Of a DNA stretch of 64,000 nucleotides, positions 16,236 to 25,369 are shown piece by piece (within the stretch, counting starts at the first letter, position 1; every line of letters starts with the position of its first letter). The position numbers and the translations under genes are program-made. The notes beneath the pieces were generated by a model, which saw nothing but the letters and a program-made list of their open reading frames with translations, was not told the DNA's origin and ran no database searches. The stretch comes from Chryseobacterium sp. VAUSW3 (GTDB taxonomy: Bacteria > Bacteroidota > Bacteroidia > Flavobacteriales > Weeksellaceae). The stretch lies in the NCBI RefSeq assembly GCF_002205795.1, contig NZ_NIUY01000001.1, positions 744,001 through 808,000 of the forward strand, read 5' to 3'.

Positions 16236-17246
16236 TCAAACAGCTTTTTGCAGGAGTTTCTTGTTGATATCATGAATCAATCCTGGTCCTTCATAAATAA
16301 ATCCGGTGTAGAGTTGAATTAAACTTGCCCCGGCTTCCAGTTTTTCGAGCGCATCTTCCGCAGAATGAATTCCGCCAACACCGATTATGGGGAAAGCTTT
16401 TCCGCTATTTTCGGAAAGAAAACGGATGACTTCCGTGGAACGTTTTGTCAAAGGTTTACCCGAAAGCCCACCGGTTTCTTTTTGATTTTCTGAAATCAGA
16501 TGTTCTCTTGAAAGCGTAGTGTTTGTGGCAATAACGCCTGCGATTTTCGTGTCTTTTACAATGTCGATGATATCCAAAAGTTGTTCGTCTGTAAGATCAG
16601 GAGCGATTTTCAGTAGAATCGGTTTTTGTTTTTCTTTTTTGGAATTGAGTTCCTGAAGTTGACTTAAAAGTTTCGTTAAAGGTTCTTTTTCCTGTAAAGC
16701 ACGGAGATTTGGTGTATTAGGCGAACTCACATTTACCACGTAATAATCAACGTAAGGGAAAAGTTTTTCGAAACAGATGATATAATCGTTCACCGCTTCT
16801 TCGTTCGGCGTCACCTTATTTTTACCGATGTTTCCGCCAATCAGTACGTTTTTATTTTTCTTTAATCTTTCTACCGCCGCGTCTAATCCGCCATTATTGA
16901 AACCCATGCGGTTGATGATGGCAGAATCTTCTTTTAGGCGGAACAATCTTTTTTTAGGATTTCCATCCTGCGGTTTTGGGGTTAAAGTTCCGATTTCAAT
17001 AAAACCAAATCCAAGATCTGACAGTTCGCTGAACATTTTCGCATCTTTATCAAAACCTGCAGCCAACCCAACCGGATTTTTAAATTTGAGACCGAAAACT
17101 TCACGTTCTAATCTTTTGTCTTCAATGGGTTTCGAAAAAAACAATTTGGTGAGAAATCCGAAATTTTTAAGAAGATTAAATGTGAAATAATGTACTTCTT
17201 CAGGATCGAATTTAAAAAGAATAGGGCGGATAATGCTTTTGTACAT
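16236..17246 (-). CDS. pyrD: Dihydroorotate dehydrogenase (quinone), class 2
   Basis: An FMN enzyme of the membrane that oxidises dihydroorotate to orotate in pyrimidine synthesis, passing electrons to quinone. Seen are the N-terminal quinone-tunnel helices ([15 protein letters not shown]), the FMN site ([13 protein letters not shown]), the catalytic-Ser region [13 protein letters not shown] and KIAPDL. Start set at 17246 ([10 protein letters not shown]); six upstream codons are in frame but fit the family less well. 336 aa. Confidence 0.94.
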   Translation of the reverse strand: MYKSIIRPILFKFDPEEVHYFTFNLLKNFGFLTKLFFSKPIEDKRLEREVFGLKFKNPVGLAAGFDKDAKMFSELSDLGFGFIEIGTLTPKPQDGNPKKRLFRLKEDSAIINRMGFNNGGLDAAVERLKKNKNVLIGGNIGKNKVTPNEEAVNDYIICFEKLFPYVDYYVVNVSSPNTPNLRALQEKEPLTKLLSQLQELNSKKEKQKPILLKIAPDLTDEQLLDIIDIVKDTKIAGVIATNTTLSREHLISENQKETGGLSGKPLTKRSTEVIRFLSENSGKAFPIIGVGGIHSAEDALEKLEAGASLIQLYTGFIYEGPGLIHDINKKLLQKAV

Positions 17247-17310
17247 GGGAGAAAAGTTTAGCAAATTTAAGGATTTATAACTAAACTTTTTAAAGAAAAC
17301 TGCACGAACC

Positions 17311-17420
17311 TAGTTCTGATCGCAACGGCATCCTTTTGCGACACGAAGTAGAGCAAAAGATAGAGCGGAACCTAACGAAGTGGTTCGGCGAAGCCAAAGC
17401 AGGTTCCCGGCTCCTGAAAA
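17311..17420 (-). repeat. Dispersed long-hairpin intergenic repeat, copy C (reverse)
   Basis: Reading the plus strand, CTGATCGCAACGGCATCC leads into inner stems CTTTTGC/GCAAAAG and GAACC/GGTTC and ends CCCGGCTCCTGAAAA. This is the reverse complement of the copy A layout (AGGAGC..CCCGCT..). It lies between divergent pyrD and glyS. Confidence 0.55.
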
Positions 17421-17436
17421 TTAGAATAAAATTCCC

Positions 17437-17444
17437 TATTTTTG
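17437..17444 (+). promoter_or_regulatory. -7 box of glyS
   Basis: TATTTTTG, 18 nt before the ATG at 17463. Its position rules out the in-frame ATG at 17442, which lies inside the box. Confidence 0.6.
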
Positions 17445-17462
17445 CACAAATACTTAAAAACG

Positions 17463-19004
17463 ATGGCTAAACAGGAAGATGTTTTCAAAAAACTGATTTC
17501 ACATGCGAAAGAATATGGTTTTATTTTTCCTTCGAGTGAGATCTACGACGGACTTTCAGCGATTTACGATTACGGACAGAACGGTGCGGAACTGAAAAAC
17601 AACATCAAACAATATTGGTGGAAAGCAATGGTGCAGATGAATGAAAATATTGTGGGAATTGATTCTGCAATTTTCATGCATCCCACAATCTGGAAAGCTT
17701 CCGGGCACGTTGACGCCTTCAATGATCCTTTGATCGACAATAAAGACTCGAAAAAACGTTTCAGAGCCGATGTTTTGCTGGAAGACTACTGTGCGAAACT
17801 GGAAGAAAAAGCACAGAAAGAAATCGACAAAGCAGCCAAAAGATTCGGTGACGCTTTCGATAAAGATGAATTTGAAACGACCAATCCAAGAGTTTTAGAA
17901 TATCGCGAAAAACAGAAAACCATTCTTTCCAGAATGGCAAAATCTCTTGATAGTAATGATCTTGCCGATGTAAAAGCTTTGATCGAGGAACTCGAAATTG
18001 CCGATCCTGACACCGGTTCAAAAAATTGGACCGATGTTCGTCAGTTCAATCTGATGTTTGGGACAAAACTGGGTGCTTCCGCAGATTCAGCAACCGATTT
18101 ATACCTGAGACCTGAAACTGCACAGGGGATTTTTGTGAACTTCTTAAATGTTCAGAAAACTTCGCGTCATAAATTACCTTTCGGAATTGCCCAGATCGGG
18201 AAAGCCTTCAGAAACGAGATTGTTGCCAGACAGTTTATTTTCAGAATGCGTGAATTCGAACAGATGGAAATGCAGTTTTTCGTTCCACCGGGTACCGAAC
18301 TTGGTTTCTACGAAGAATGGAAACAGAAACGGCTGAACTGGCATTTGGCTTTAGGTTTAGGTGCCGAAAATTATAAATTCCACGATCACGAAAAACTAGC
18401 TCACTATGCGAATGCAGCTGCAGATATTGAATTTAAATTCCCGTTTGGATTTAAAGAGCTGGAAGGGATTCACTCCAGAACCGATTTCGATTTAAAAGCC
18501 CACGAAAAATTCTCAGGCAGAAAACTGCAGTATTTCGATTCGGAAAGAAACGAGAATTACATTCCTTATGTGGTAGAAACTTCGGTTGGTTTAGACCGAT
18601 TATTTTTAGCGATTTTCTCCAATTCACTGAAAGAGGAAGTTCTGGAAGACGGTTCGGAAAGAACAGTGCTTTCGCTTCCGCCAGCTTTGGCTCCGGTAAA
18701 AGCTGCGATTTTGCCTTTAATGAAAAAAGACGGGCTCGGCGAATATGGTGAGAAAATCTTCAACGATCTGAAATACGATTTCAACGTTATTTATGAAGAC
18801 AAAGACAGTATCGGAAAACGTTACAGACGGCAGGATGCGATCGGTACGCCGTTCTGTATTACCGTAGATCATGATTCTTTGGTGGTTAATACGGTCACTT
18901 TAAGAGACCGCGACACGATGAAACAAGAACGTGTTCCGGTGGCAGATTTACGCAGAATTATCGACGAGAAAACGAATTTCAGAAATTTACTTTCTAAGAT
19001 TTAA
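17463..19004 (+). CDS. glyS: Glycine-tRNA ligase, single-chain (dimeric, eukaryote/archaea-like) type
   Basis: A class II synthetase that charges tRNA-Gly. Landmarks are GFIFPSSEIYDGLSAIYDYG, the WKAMVQ stretch, the LYLRPETAQGIFVNF region, motif 2 AFRNEI, and the motif 3 region VVETSVGLDRLFLAI, then the anticodon-binding domain from about residue 415 (LAPVKAAILPL). 513 aa from MAKQED. This alpha2-type enzyme, rather than GlyQ/GlyS tetramers, is normal for Bacteroidota. A strong terminator follows. Confidence 0.96.
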   Translation: MAKQEDVFKKLISHAKEYGFIFPSSEIYDGLSAIYDYGQNGAELKNNIKQYWWKAMVQMNENIVGIDSAIFMHPTIWKASGHVDAFNDPLIDNKDSKKRFRADVLLEDYCAKLEEKAQKEIDKAAKRFGDAFDKDEFETTNPRVLEYREKQKTILSRMAKSLDSNDLADVKALIEELEIADPDTGSKNWTDVRQFNLMFGTKLGASADSATDLYLRPETAQGIFVNFLNVQKTSRHKLPFGIAQIGKAFRNEIVARQFIFRMREFEQMEMQFFVPPGTELGFYEEWKQKRLNWHLALGLGAENYKFHDHEKLAHYANAAADIEFKFPFGFKELEGIHSRTDFDLKAHEKFSGRKLQYFDSERNENYIPYVVETSVGLDRLFLAIFSNSLKEEVLEDGSERTVLSLPPALAPVKAAILPLMKKDGLGEYGEKIFNDLKYDFNVIYEDKDSIGKRYRRQDAIGTPFCITVDHDSLVVNTVTLRDRDTMKQERVPVADLRRIIDEKTNFRNLLSKI

Positions 19005-19026
19005 GTTTAAAAAACATATTAAATTG

Positions 19027-19056
19027 AAGTTCCGGATGTGCTCCGGAACTTTTTTG
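19027..19056 (+). terminator. Terminator of glyS
   Basis: 10-bp stem AAGTTCCGGA / TCCGGAACTT, loop TGTGC, then a T tract. Confidence 0.88.
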
Positions 19057-19092
19057 TTATTTAATCTTAAATTTGTAATTAAAGTTTAAATA

Positions 19093-20229
19093 ATGTTTTT
19101 GAAAATTATAAAAGGAATCCTGGTGTTTTTCGCTTTGCTGATCGCACTTACCTATTCATTTGGCTACGACTATCTTTTCAACGCAATCCGCCAGACTTAT
19201 CTTCGCGGAGAATCGGGTGCTACAATTCACGACGGGAAATATTTTCCGTCACATACCATCGCAAAGGGAAATACGTCGTTCTGGGAAAAAGATTCACTTT
19301 ACAATAAAAAGCCTTTATCTAAAGCTTTAGTGGAAGATCTTAAAAATACTGAAACCACATCTTTTTTAATCATTAAAGACGGAAAACTTCTTCACGAAGA
19401 ATATTGGGATGGCTACTCCGCAAATTCCAAAACCAATTCTTTTTCCATGGCGAAAGCCGTAACGGTTTTGCTGCTTGGCAAAGCCCTTGAAGAAAAAAAA
19501 ATCAGCAGTTTACACCAGCGTTATTCAGATTTTTATGAAAACTATAAAAATGTAGAATTCGGGAAAGATTTAACGGTCGGTGATATTGCAAAAATGGAGG
19601 CGGGGCTGAACTGGACTGAAAATTTTAGCAATCCTTTCCTCCAGAACGCAAAAGCCTATTACGGAAAATCTCTGGAAGAAGCTGTGCTGTTGCGGGGCTT
19701 TAAAAAACAGCCGGGAACGGAATTCGAATACCAAAGCGGCGCAACGCAGCTTCTCGGTTTTGCTCTGAGAAAATCCCTGAACCAACCTCTCGCCCAGTAC
19801 GCCTCTGAAAAACTTTGGAAGCCTTTGGGAATGGAAGAAAACGCAGATTGGAGCACCGATGAATTCGGGATGGAAAAAACTTTTTGCTGCATTCACTCCA
19901 CTTCGCGGGATTTTGCAAAACTCGGACAGCTGTTCCTGAACGATGGAAAAACAGGCAATCACCAGATCATCAGTTCGCAATTTTTAAATGAGATGAAAAG
20001 ACCGACAAAACTCTCGAAAAATGCTTACGGAATGGGACTTTGGATTAATAACGACACCACCATAAATCATTATTATTTCTGGGGACTTTACGGGCAATAC
20101 ATCATCATCGTTCCGGAAAAAAGCATGGTCATCGTAAGAACAGGAATGTATAAAGACCAACCAAAAGACGCCAAAGGAAGACCCGAACAGGCAGCATTCT
20201 TAGTAAATCAAGTGGCCACTCATTATTAA
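19093..20229 (+). CDS. Serine hydrolase, class C beta-lactamase / esterase-like
   Basis: A 378-aa protein with an N-terminal membrane segment or uncleaved signal (about residues 5-22). The catalytic Ser-x-x-Lys is in SFSMAKAV (about residue 118). The second motif, usually Tyr-x-Asn, reads YQS, and the third region is FWGLYGQYIII. The Tyr-x-Ser variant points to an esterase or peptidase-like member rather than an antibiotic-destroying lactamase. The substrate cannot be told from sequence. Confidence 0.87.
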   Translation: MFLKIIKGILVFFALLIALTYSFGYDYLFNAIRQTYLRGESGATIHDGKYFPSHTIAKGNTSFWEKDSLYNKKPLSKALVEDLKNTETTSFLIIKDGKLLHEEYWDGYSANSKTNSFSMAKAVTVLLLGKALEEKKISSLHQRYSDFYENYKNVEFGKDLTVGDIAKMEAGLNWTENFSNPFLQNAKAYYGKSLEEAVLLRGFKKQPGTEFEYQSGATQLLGFALRKSLNQPLAQYASEKLWKPLGMEENADWSTDEFGMEKTFCCIHSTSRDFAKLGQLFLNDGKTGNHQIISSQFLNEMKRPTKLSKNAYGMGLWINNDTTINHYYFWGLYGQYIIIVPEKSMVIVRTGMYKDQPKDAKGRPEQAAFLVNQVATHY

Positions 20230-20270
20230 CACAATCAATCAGAATACATAGTTTTCAAATATAAATTCCG

Positions 20271-20278
20271 TAAATTTG
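20271..20278 (+). promoter_or_regulatory. -7 box of sufS
   Basis: TAAATTTG, 20 nt before the ATG. sufS therefore has its own promoter, away from the sufABCD operon. Confidence 0.6.
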
Positions 20279-20298
20279 AAGCATTCTAAATAAGTAAA

Positions 20299-21519
20299 AT
20301 GTTCGATTTACAAAATATTCGCAGCCAGTTTCCTGTCCTTTCCCAACAAGTTAACGGAAAACCCTTGGTTTATCTCGACAATGCTGCCACTTCGCAGAAA
20401 CCGTTATCGGTACTGAATTCTTGGGAAAAATATTACCAGGAGATCAATGCGAATGTTCATCGCGGAATTCACACTTTAAGTCAATTGGCTACCGAGGAAA
20501 TGGAGCTTTCCAGGAGAAAAGTCCAAAAATTCATCAATGCAAAAAAAGATTTCGAAGTCATATTCACCAAAGGAACGACGGAAGGAATCAACCTCATCGC
20601 GTACGCGGTAACCAATTTAATTAAAGAAAACGACGAAATCATCATTTCTTATTTGGAGCACCACTCGAATATCGTTCCATGGCAGATGCTTTGCGAAAGA
20701 ACCGGCGCAAAACTAAAAGTAATTCCGATGGATGAAAACGGAATTCTGCAACTCGATTTTTTAGATGAAAACCTCAGCGAAAGAACAAAAATTGTCTCTG
20801 TAAATCAGGTTTCCAACGCGTTGGGAATTGTAAATCCCATTGAAGAGATTATTGCAAAAACACGCGCAAATTCTGACGCTATTATTGTAATCGACGGAGC
20901 TCAATCTGCGCCACATTTCGATATAGATGTTCAGAAAATGGATTGCGATTTTTTCGTTTTTTCGGGGCATAAAATGTACGCCCCGATGGGGACCGGCATT
21001 TTGTACGGAAAAGAAGAAATTCTGAGGAAAATTCAACCTTTCCACGGTGGTGGCGAGATGATCGCAACTTGCTCTTTCGAGAAAACCACTTATGCAGATT
21101 TGCCTTTCAAATTTGAAGCCGGCACACCAAACGTAGGCGGAAATATTGCGTTGGGAGCGGCCGTAGATTTCATTGAAAATATTGGCCATGAACAACTTCA
21201 GAACCATGAAAATGCCTTGCTCGAGTACGCTCAGACGAAGCTTCTGGAAATTGAAGGTTTAAAAATTTATGGCGAAAAGGCCCACAGAACCGGCGTGGTT
21301 TCTTTCAATCTGGAAGGAATTGGCATTTCTTCGGATGTTGGAATGATTCTGGACAAGTTGGGAATTGCTGTGAGAACCGGCCATCATTGTACGCAACCGA
21401 TTATGAATTTCTTCAATATCGCAGGAACAGTGCGTGCGAGTTTTGCGGTTTACAACACATTTGAAGAGATTGATATTCTTTTTGAAGGGGTGAAAAAAGC
21501 GCAAAAAATGTTGGGTTAA
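20299..21519 (+). CDS. sufS: Cysteine desulfurase SufS
   Basis: A PLP enzyme (406 aa) that takes sulfur from cysteine for the Suf pathway. The Schiff-base lysine is K225 in FSGHKMYAPMG; the persulfide Cys is C364 in RTGHHCTQPIM. DNAATSQKP and GTTEGINLIA are typical group II (SufS/CsdA) segments. No sufE-like gene lies next to it. It is encoded about 12 kb from sufABCD. Confidence 0.96.
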   Translation: MFDLQNIRSQFPVLSQQVNGKPLVYLDNAATSQKPLSVLNSWEKYYQEINANVHRGIHTLSQLATEEMELSRRKVQKFINAKKDFEVIFTKGTTEGINLIAYAVTNLIKENDEIIISYLEHHSNIVPWQMLCERTGAKLKVIPMDENGILQLDFLDENLSERTKIVSVNQVSNALGIVNPIEEIIAKTRANSDAIIVIDGAQSAPHFDIDVQKMDCDFFVFSGHKMYAPMGTGILYGKEEILRKIQPFHGGGEMIATCSFEKTTYADLPFKFEAGTPNVGGNIALGAAVDFIENIGHEQLQNHENALLEYAQTKLLEIEGLKIYGEKAHRTGVVSFNLEGIGISSDVGMILDKLGIAVRTGHHCTQPIMNFFNIAGTVRASFAVYNTFEEIDILFEGVKKAQKMLG

Positions 21520-21522
21520 ATC

Positions 21523-21972
21523 TTAGTTTTCCAAGATTTGTTTTGCCGCTTCTTTTGTTTTTACTTTTTCAATGACGCGAACGCATATTCCGTTTTCATC
21601 GAAAATAAAAGTGGTACGAACAATTCCCATGAATTCTCTACCCATGAATTTTTTGAGTTGCCAAACGCCAAATTTTTCGATGACATCCCGGTTTTCATCG
21701 GCAAGTAGCGGATATTGGAAGTCAAATTTTTCATGAAATTTTTTCTGATTTTTCACAGGATCTGCCGAAACGCCTAATAATTGAAAACCCTCTTTTTTCA
21801 GTTTTGAGAAATGATTATTTAGATCGCAGGCTTCCGCTGTACAGCCTGGCGTATTGGCTTTTGGATAAAAGAAAATCACAAGTTTTTTTCCTAATAAATC
21901 TTGGGAATTTACGGTTTCACCATCTTGATTTACACTTACAAATTCGGGCAACTGATCACCAACTTTCAACAT
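21523..21972 (-). CDS. bcp: Thioredoxin-dependent peroxiredoxin, BCP type
   Basis: A 149-aa peroxiredoxin that reduces hydroperoxides. The peroxidatic and resolving cysteines are in NTPGCTAEACDLNNH; VIFFYPKA-like strands precede them. The fold runs to the KVKTKEAAKQIL helix. Cytosolic. It is divergent from nth with overlapping promoter boxes, so the peroxidase and the DNA-repair gene share a 32-bp start region. Confidence 0.94.
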   Translation of the reverse strand: MLKVGDQLPEFVSVNQDGETVNSQDLLGKKLVIFFYPKANTPGCTAEACDLNNHFSKLKKEGFQLLGVSADPVKNQKKFHEKFDFQYPLLADENRDVIEKFGVWQLKKFMGREFMGIVRTTFIFDENGICVRVIEKVKTKEAAKQILEN

Positions 21973-21978
21973 AATGTT

Positions 21979-21996
21979 TAATTTTGCTCAAATTTA
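21979..21996. promoter_or_regulatory. Overlapping divergent -7 boxes of nth and bcp
   Basis: TAATTTTG at 21979-21986 reads toward nth (ATG 22005). TAAATTTG on the minus strand at 21989-21996 reads toward bcp (ATG 21972). The two boxes are 2 bp apart, so the promoters exclude each other sterically. Confidence 0.55.
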
Positions 21997-22004
21997 AAGC
22001 TAAA

Positions 22005-22625
22005 ATGACAAAAAAGCAAAGAGCCGAAACCGTGATGATGGAACTCGAAAAATTATATCCGGAAGTTCCAATTCCTTTGGATCATAGTGATCCTTATACG
22101 CTTTTGGTCGCGGTAGCTCTTTCAGCCCAAACGACTGATAAAAAGGTGAACCAAATTACCCCAAAATTATTTGAAGTTGCCGGAGACCCCTTTAGAATGA
22201 AGGATTTAGAAGTTGACGAGATTAAATATTTAATTAAAGAAATAGGACTGGCAAATAACAAGGCGAAAAACCTAAAAAAAATGGCAGAACTCCTGGTAGA
22301 AAGACATAACGGAGAAGTTCCGAAAACTTTTGAGGAACTGGAAGCGCTTCCTGGAGTTGGCCACAAAACTGCGTCGGTGGTGATGAGCCAAGCTTTCGGC
22401 ATACCTGCTTTTCCGGTCGACACGCATATTCATCGATTAATGGTTCAATGGCAACTAACTTCCGGAAAAAACGTTGTAGAAACAGAAAAAGACGCGAAAA
22501 AACTCTTCCCGAAAGAAAGCTGGAACAAACTTCATCTGCAAATTATTTTCTACGGCCGAGAATACTCTCCCGCAAGAGGAAATAAAGAAAAAGATTTTTT
22601 AACGAGAATGCTTTTTGAAAAATAA
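22005..22625 (+). CDS. nth: Endonuclease III homologue lacking the Fe-S cluster cysteines
   Basis: A 206-aa DNA glycosylase/AP lyase of base-excision repair. The helix-hairpin-helix LPGVGHKTASVV carries the catalytic Lys, and VDTHIHR the catalytic Asp. At the C-terminus, where Nth normally has four Cys for a [4Fe-4S] cluster, it reads GREYSPARGNKEKDFLTRMLFEK, and the whole protein contains no cysteine. Start taken at ATG 22005; the in-frame TTG at 21984 lies inside the promoter box. Either a cluster-free lineage variant or a shortened protein; the core active site is intact. Confidence 0.9.
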   Translation: MTKKQRAETVMMELEKLYPEVPIPLDHSDPYTLLVAVALSAQTTDKKVNQITPKLFEVAGDPFRMKDLEVDEIKYLIKEIGLANNKAKNLKKMAELLVERHNGEVPKTFEELEALPGVGHKTASVVMSQAFGIPAFPVDTHIHRLMVQWQLTSGKNVVETEKDAKKLFPKESWNKLHLQIIFYGREYSPARGNKEKDFLTRMLFEK

Positions 22626-22634
22626 ATATTGAGC

Positions 22635-22765
22635 TTATTTTAAAAGTGCTTCAACTTTGCTCACTAGCTCATAAATTTCGAAAGTTTTGGTAAGAAAATT
22701 ATCTACGCCAATGATTTCTTTTTCCGCATCGTATCGTCTCGACACATTCCTATAGTAATGGGCAA
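22635..22765 (-). pseudogene. Remnant of a response-regulator receiver domain
   Basis: The minus strand encodes RYDAEKEIIGVDNFLTK, then TFEIYELVSKVEALLK and a stop, which matches the C-terminal third of a CheY-like receiver domain (usual form ..TARYDAEKEIIG.DNFL.KPFE). A frame shift before it separates LPITIGMCR, equivalent to the beta-4 PIIALTAR strand. Nothing recognisable is left upstream. It is a decayed fragment between nth and the DUF885 gene. Confidence 0.6.
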
Positions 22766-22840
22766 ATAATTAATCATAAATGATAACCTAAATTATTTTA
22801 CTTAAATAGGATCGTTTATTAGAAAATGTTTTAATATTAA

Positions 22841-24634
22841 TTATTGTTTTTTTGCCCAGAGTTTCATTTTTCGGTCCAGAACATCCAGTGGCAAACAGCC
22901 CTGATTGAGCACTTCATCATGAAATTTCGCTAAGCTGAATTTACTGCCAAGTTCCTCCTGATACTGATCGCGAAGTTCGCGGATCTTGAGTGCGCCGATT
23001 TTATAGCTCAGCGCCTGTCCCGGCATTGCCATATATCGCTCTATTTCGGCAGTTGCCGCAGCTTCATCATACGAAATATTGCTCAGGAAATATTTGATGG
23101 CTTCTTCCCGGTTCATGGTTCCGGTGTGCAGTCCGGTATCTACCACAAGCCGCACTGCGCGAAGCATTTCATCGCTCAGTGAACCCATTTTCTGGTAAGG
23201 ATCTGTATAAAGCCCAAATTCTTTCCCAAGCGACTCACAATACAGCGCCCAGCCTTCACCATAAGCACCAAACCAGCCAAAACGCATGAATTTCGGCAGC
23301 GCAGTGTTTTCCTGCTGCAGCGAAATCTGGTAATGGTGACCCGGAATTGCTTCGTGCAGGAAAAGGGATTCCATTCCTGAAGTCACATTAAACTTCGCCG
23401 GATCAGGAATGGGAATATAAAAAATCCCTGGCCTTTTTCCGTCCGGAGTTCCCACCACGTATTCTGCACTTGCACTCGCTTCCCGAAATTTTTCGGTTTG
23501 CCGGATTTCGAAAGCAGTTTTTGGCGTCACGGTAAACATGGTTTTCAGTTTCGTTGTAATTTTCTTCAAAATCGCGTTGAATCCGTCTAAAACTTCCTGA
23601 CTTGTTTTATAAGGAAAAGCCTTCGGGTCAGTTTTTACATGAGCGATAAATTCATCCACACTGCCGCTGAACTTTACCTGCTGTTTTACTTTTTCCATCT
23701 CAGCGCGGATACCTGCCACCTGCTCTAATCCTATTTTATTGATTTCTTCAGGTGTTTTCCCGGTAGTCGTCCAGCTTTTTACATAGTACGAATAAATTTC
23801 TTTTCCTTTTGGCAACGCGTTGATTCCGTCTGAATTTCTGGCTTTAGGCAAATACTCTTTTTCCAGATAATCTCCCATTTTCGTGTAGGCCGGAATGATT
23901 TTCTTTGATATCAACTCCTTAAATAACGCGGTAAATTTTTCTTTCTGAGCATCGGTAAAGTTTTTCGGGAAATTTTTAACCGGACCGTAAAAGATATTTT
24001 TTTCGAAATCGGGCGTTACAATTTCCTCGGCACGCATCTGCGGAATCATTTTTACGACCAGTTTCTTTGGCAGCACATAATTATTGGCCGTTCCTTCGCG
24101 GAAGTTTTCGATCGCGGTATCCATCCAAACCGGAAATTTTTCGGCTCTCTTCAGCCAGTCTTCGTATTCTTTTTCAGTTTTAAAAGGCTGGCTTCCCTGC
24201 CCGCTGCCCAGTAAAGGAAAATCCAGCGGAAGTCCGGAAAACTGGCTGAAAGGAATATATTCCGGGTGATAAGCATAGCGCTCGATTTTATCTTTCAGCG
24301 TATAATCCAGCACATCATAAGTCGTTTTATCTTCGTCGCTTAAGGCTTCATAATCCACCTTTTTCATCTGGTTCTGTACGGTATTGTAAAACGATATTTC
24401 ACCCGAAATAAAATCTTTATCGATATTCACCGGCAACTGGTCATTGTACCTTAAGTCTCCCTGCGCGGTGGCTTCTAGCGGATAAAGCTTCAGATATTGC
24501 TCATAATAATTGGCGGCAATAGAATCTATTTCCAGCGGAGTTTCTTTGGTTAGCGGAGAATCCGATTTCTTGCAGGAAGCTAAACCTGCCGACAGACCGA
24601 TAATGAAAAGTACGCGGCGAAAAATTTTGTTCAT
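22841..24634 (-). CDS. DUF885 family lipoprotein, putative metallo-carboxypeptidase
   Basis: A 597-aa exported lipoprotein (lipobox in AGLASCKKS, Cys 21). The DUF885 core carries the zinc motif FLHEAIPGHHYQ, and a second conserved region, FGAYGEGWALYCESLG, supplies a further Glu. Family members resemble M32/M3-type carboxypeptidases acting on peptides. 597 aa is the usual size. Located in the periplasm or at the outer membrane; the substrate is unknown. Confidence 0.9.
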   Translation of the reverse strand: MNKIFRRVLFIIGLSAGLASCKKSDSPLTKETPLEIDSIAANYYEQYLKLYPLEATAQGDLRYNDQLPVNIDKDFISGEISFYNTVQNQMKKVDYEALSDEDKTTYDVLDYTLKDKIERYAYHPEYIPFSQFSGLPLDFPLLGSGQGSQPFKTEKEYEDWLKRAEKFPVWMDTAIENFREGTANNYVLPKKLVVKMIPQMRAEEIVTPDFEKNIFYGPVKNFPKNFTDAQKEKFTALFKELISKKIIPAYTKMGDYLEKEYLPKARNSDGINALPKGKEIYSYYVKSWTTTGKTPEEINKIGLEQVAGIRAEMEKVKQQVKFSGSVDEFIAHVKTDPKAFPYKTSQEVLDGFNAILKKITTKLKTMFTVTPKTAFEIRQTEKFREASASAEYVVGTPDGKRPGIFYIPIPDPAKFNVTSGMESLFLHEAIPGHHYQISLQQENTALPKFMRFGWFGAYGEGWALYCESLGKEFGLYTDPYQKMGSLSDEMLRAVRLVVDTGLHTGTMNREEAIKYFLSNISYDEAAATAEIERYMAMPGQALSYKIGALKIRELRDQYQEELGSKFSLAKFHDEVLNQGCLPLDVLDRKMKLWAKKQ

Positions 24635-24701
24635 TTCTAATCTTTTAAGAATTGCTAAATTATAGTATTTTGTTTAAAAATTTCTATTCAAAAAACCATT
24701 T

Positions 24702-24709
24702 CAAAGGTA
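24702..24709 (-). promoter_or_regulatory. -7 box of the DUF885 gene
   Basis: The minus strand reads TACCTTTG (TAnnTTTG), 67 bp before the ATG at 24634. Confidence 0.4.
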
Positions 24710-24754
24710 AATTCAAAAAAGAAACAAATAATTTTGCGCAATCAATCAATTTTT

Positions 24755-24762
24755 TATCTTTG
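24755..24762 (+). promoter_or_regulatory. -7 box of the acidic-protein gene
   Basis: TATCTTTG, 46 bp before the ATG at 24809. Confidence 0.5.
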
Positions 24763-24808
24763 TTGGGTTGGATCACAAACAATTAATTAACACTATTTTC
24801 TTAAAGAA

Positions 24809-25270
24809 ATGAAAGGGATTTTAAAAATCTACCATCCTGAAGAAACCCTTAAATACCACCTCAAAAGCACTTACTGCAAAGCGGTTTACAGCAACAAACA
24901 ACATTTTCTGGAAATTGAGATCATTACAGATGATTCTTTGGATCATGTAGATGATGATTCCCTGCAATATCCGTTTCCACAGATGTCTCTGAAAATTTTC
25001 GATTTTCTTATCGATGAAGACGAACTTAACGGGAAAACCTTTGTGATAAATGATACTGAAGACGAAACTTATACCGAAGTAGATCTTTTCGACGATGAGG
25101 ATGCCTATCTTTACGATAACGAATTGAAGTTCGACACCGACGCAAACGGCGAACTGCAGTTGTACTGGAAGGGAAACATCGATGATTTCTATACCGGATC
25201 CGATGAACCGATCCCGTTCAAACTCAAATGTCATTTCAAGGAAGATGAAATTATCGTAGAAGAAGACTAA
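24809..25270 (+). CDS. Conserved acidic cytosolic protein of unknown function
   Basis: A 153-aa protein without signal peptide or membrane segment, very rich in Asp and Glu (for example DDSLDHVDDDS, DLFDDEDAYLYDN). Alternating hydrophobic strands suggest a beta-rich fold. I do not recognise a family. Own promoter; followed after 99 bp by exbB on the same strand. Confidence 0.75.
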   Translation: MKGILKIYHPEETLKYHLKSTYCKAVYSNKQHFLEIEIITDDSLDHVDDDSLQYPFPQMSLKIFDFLIDEDELNGKTFVINDTEDETYTEVDLFDDEDAYLYDNELKFDTDANGELQLYWKGNIDDFYTGSDEPIPFKLKCHFKEDEIIVEED

Positions 25271-25369
25271 ACTTTACCGCAGTCTTTTTTAATTTAATCT
25301 TCTATTCATCGGCTTTTTTACAATATTATTTTAAAATTGCCGTTCAACTCTATAATCAAGAATTAAAAA

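Noticed and set aside
19093-20229. Calling the serine hydrolase a beta-lactamase resistance gene
   Set aside because: Tyr-x-Ser replaces Tyr-x-Asn and the KTG-like motif is absent; an esterase or peptidase role is likelier.
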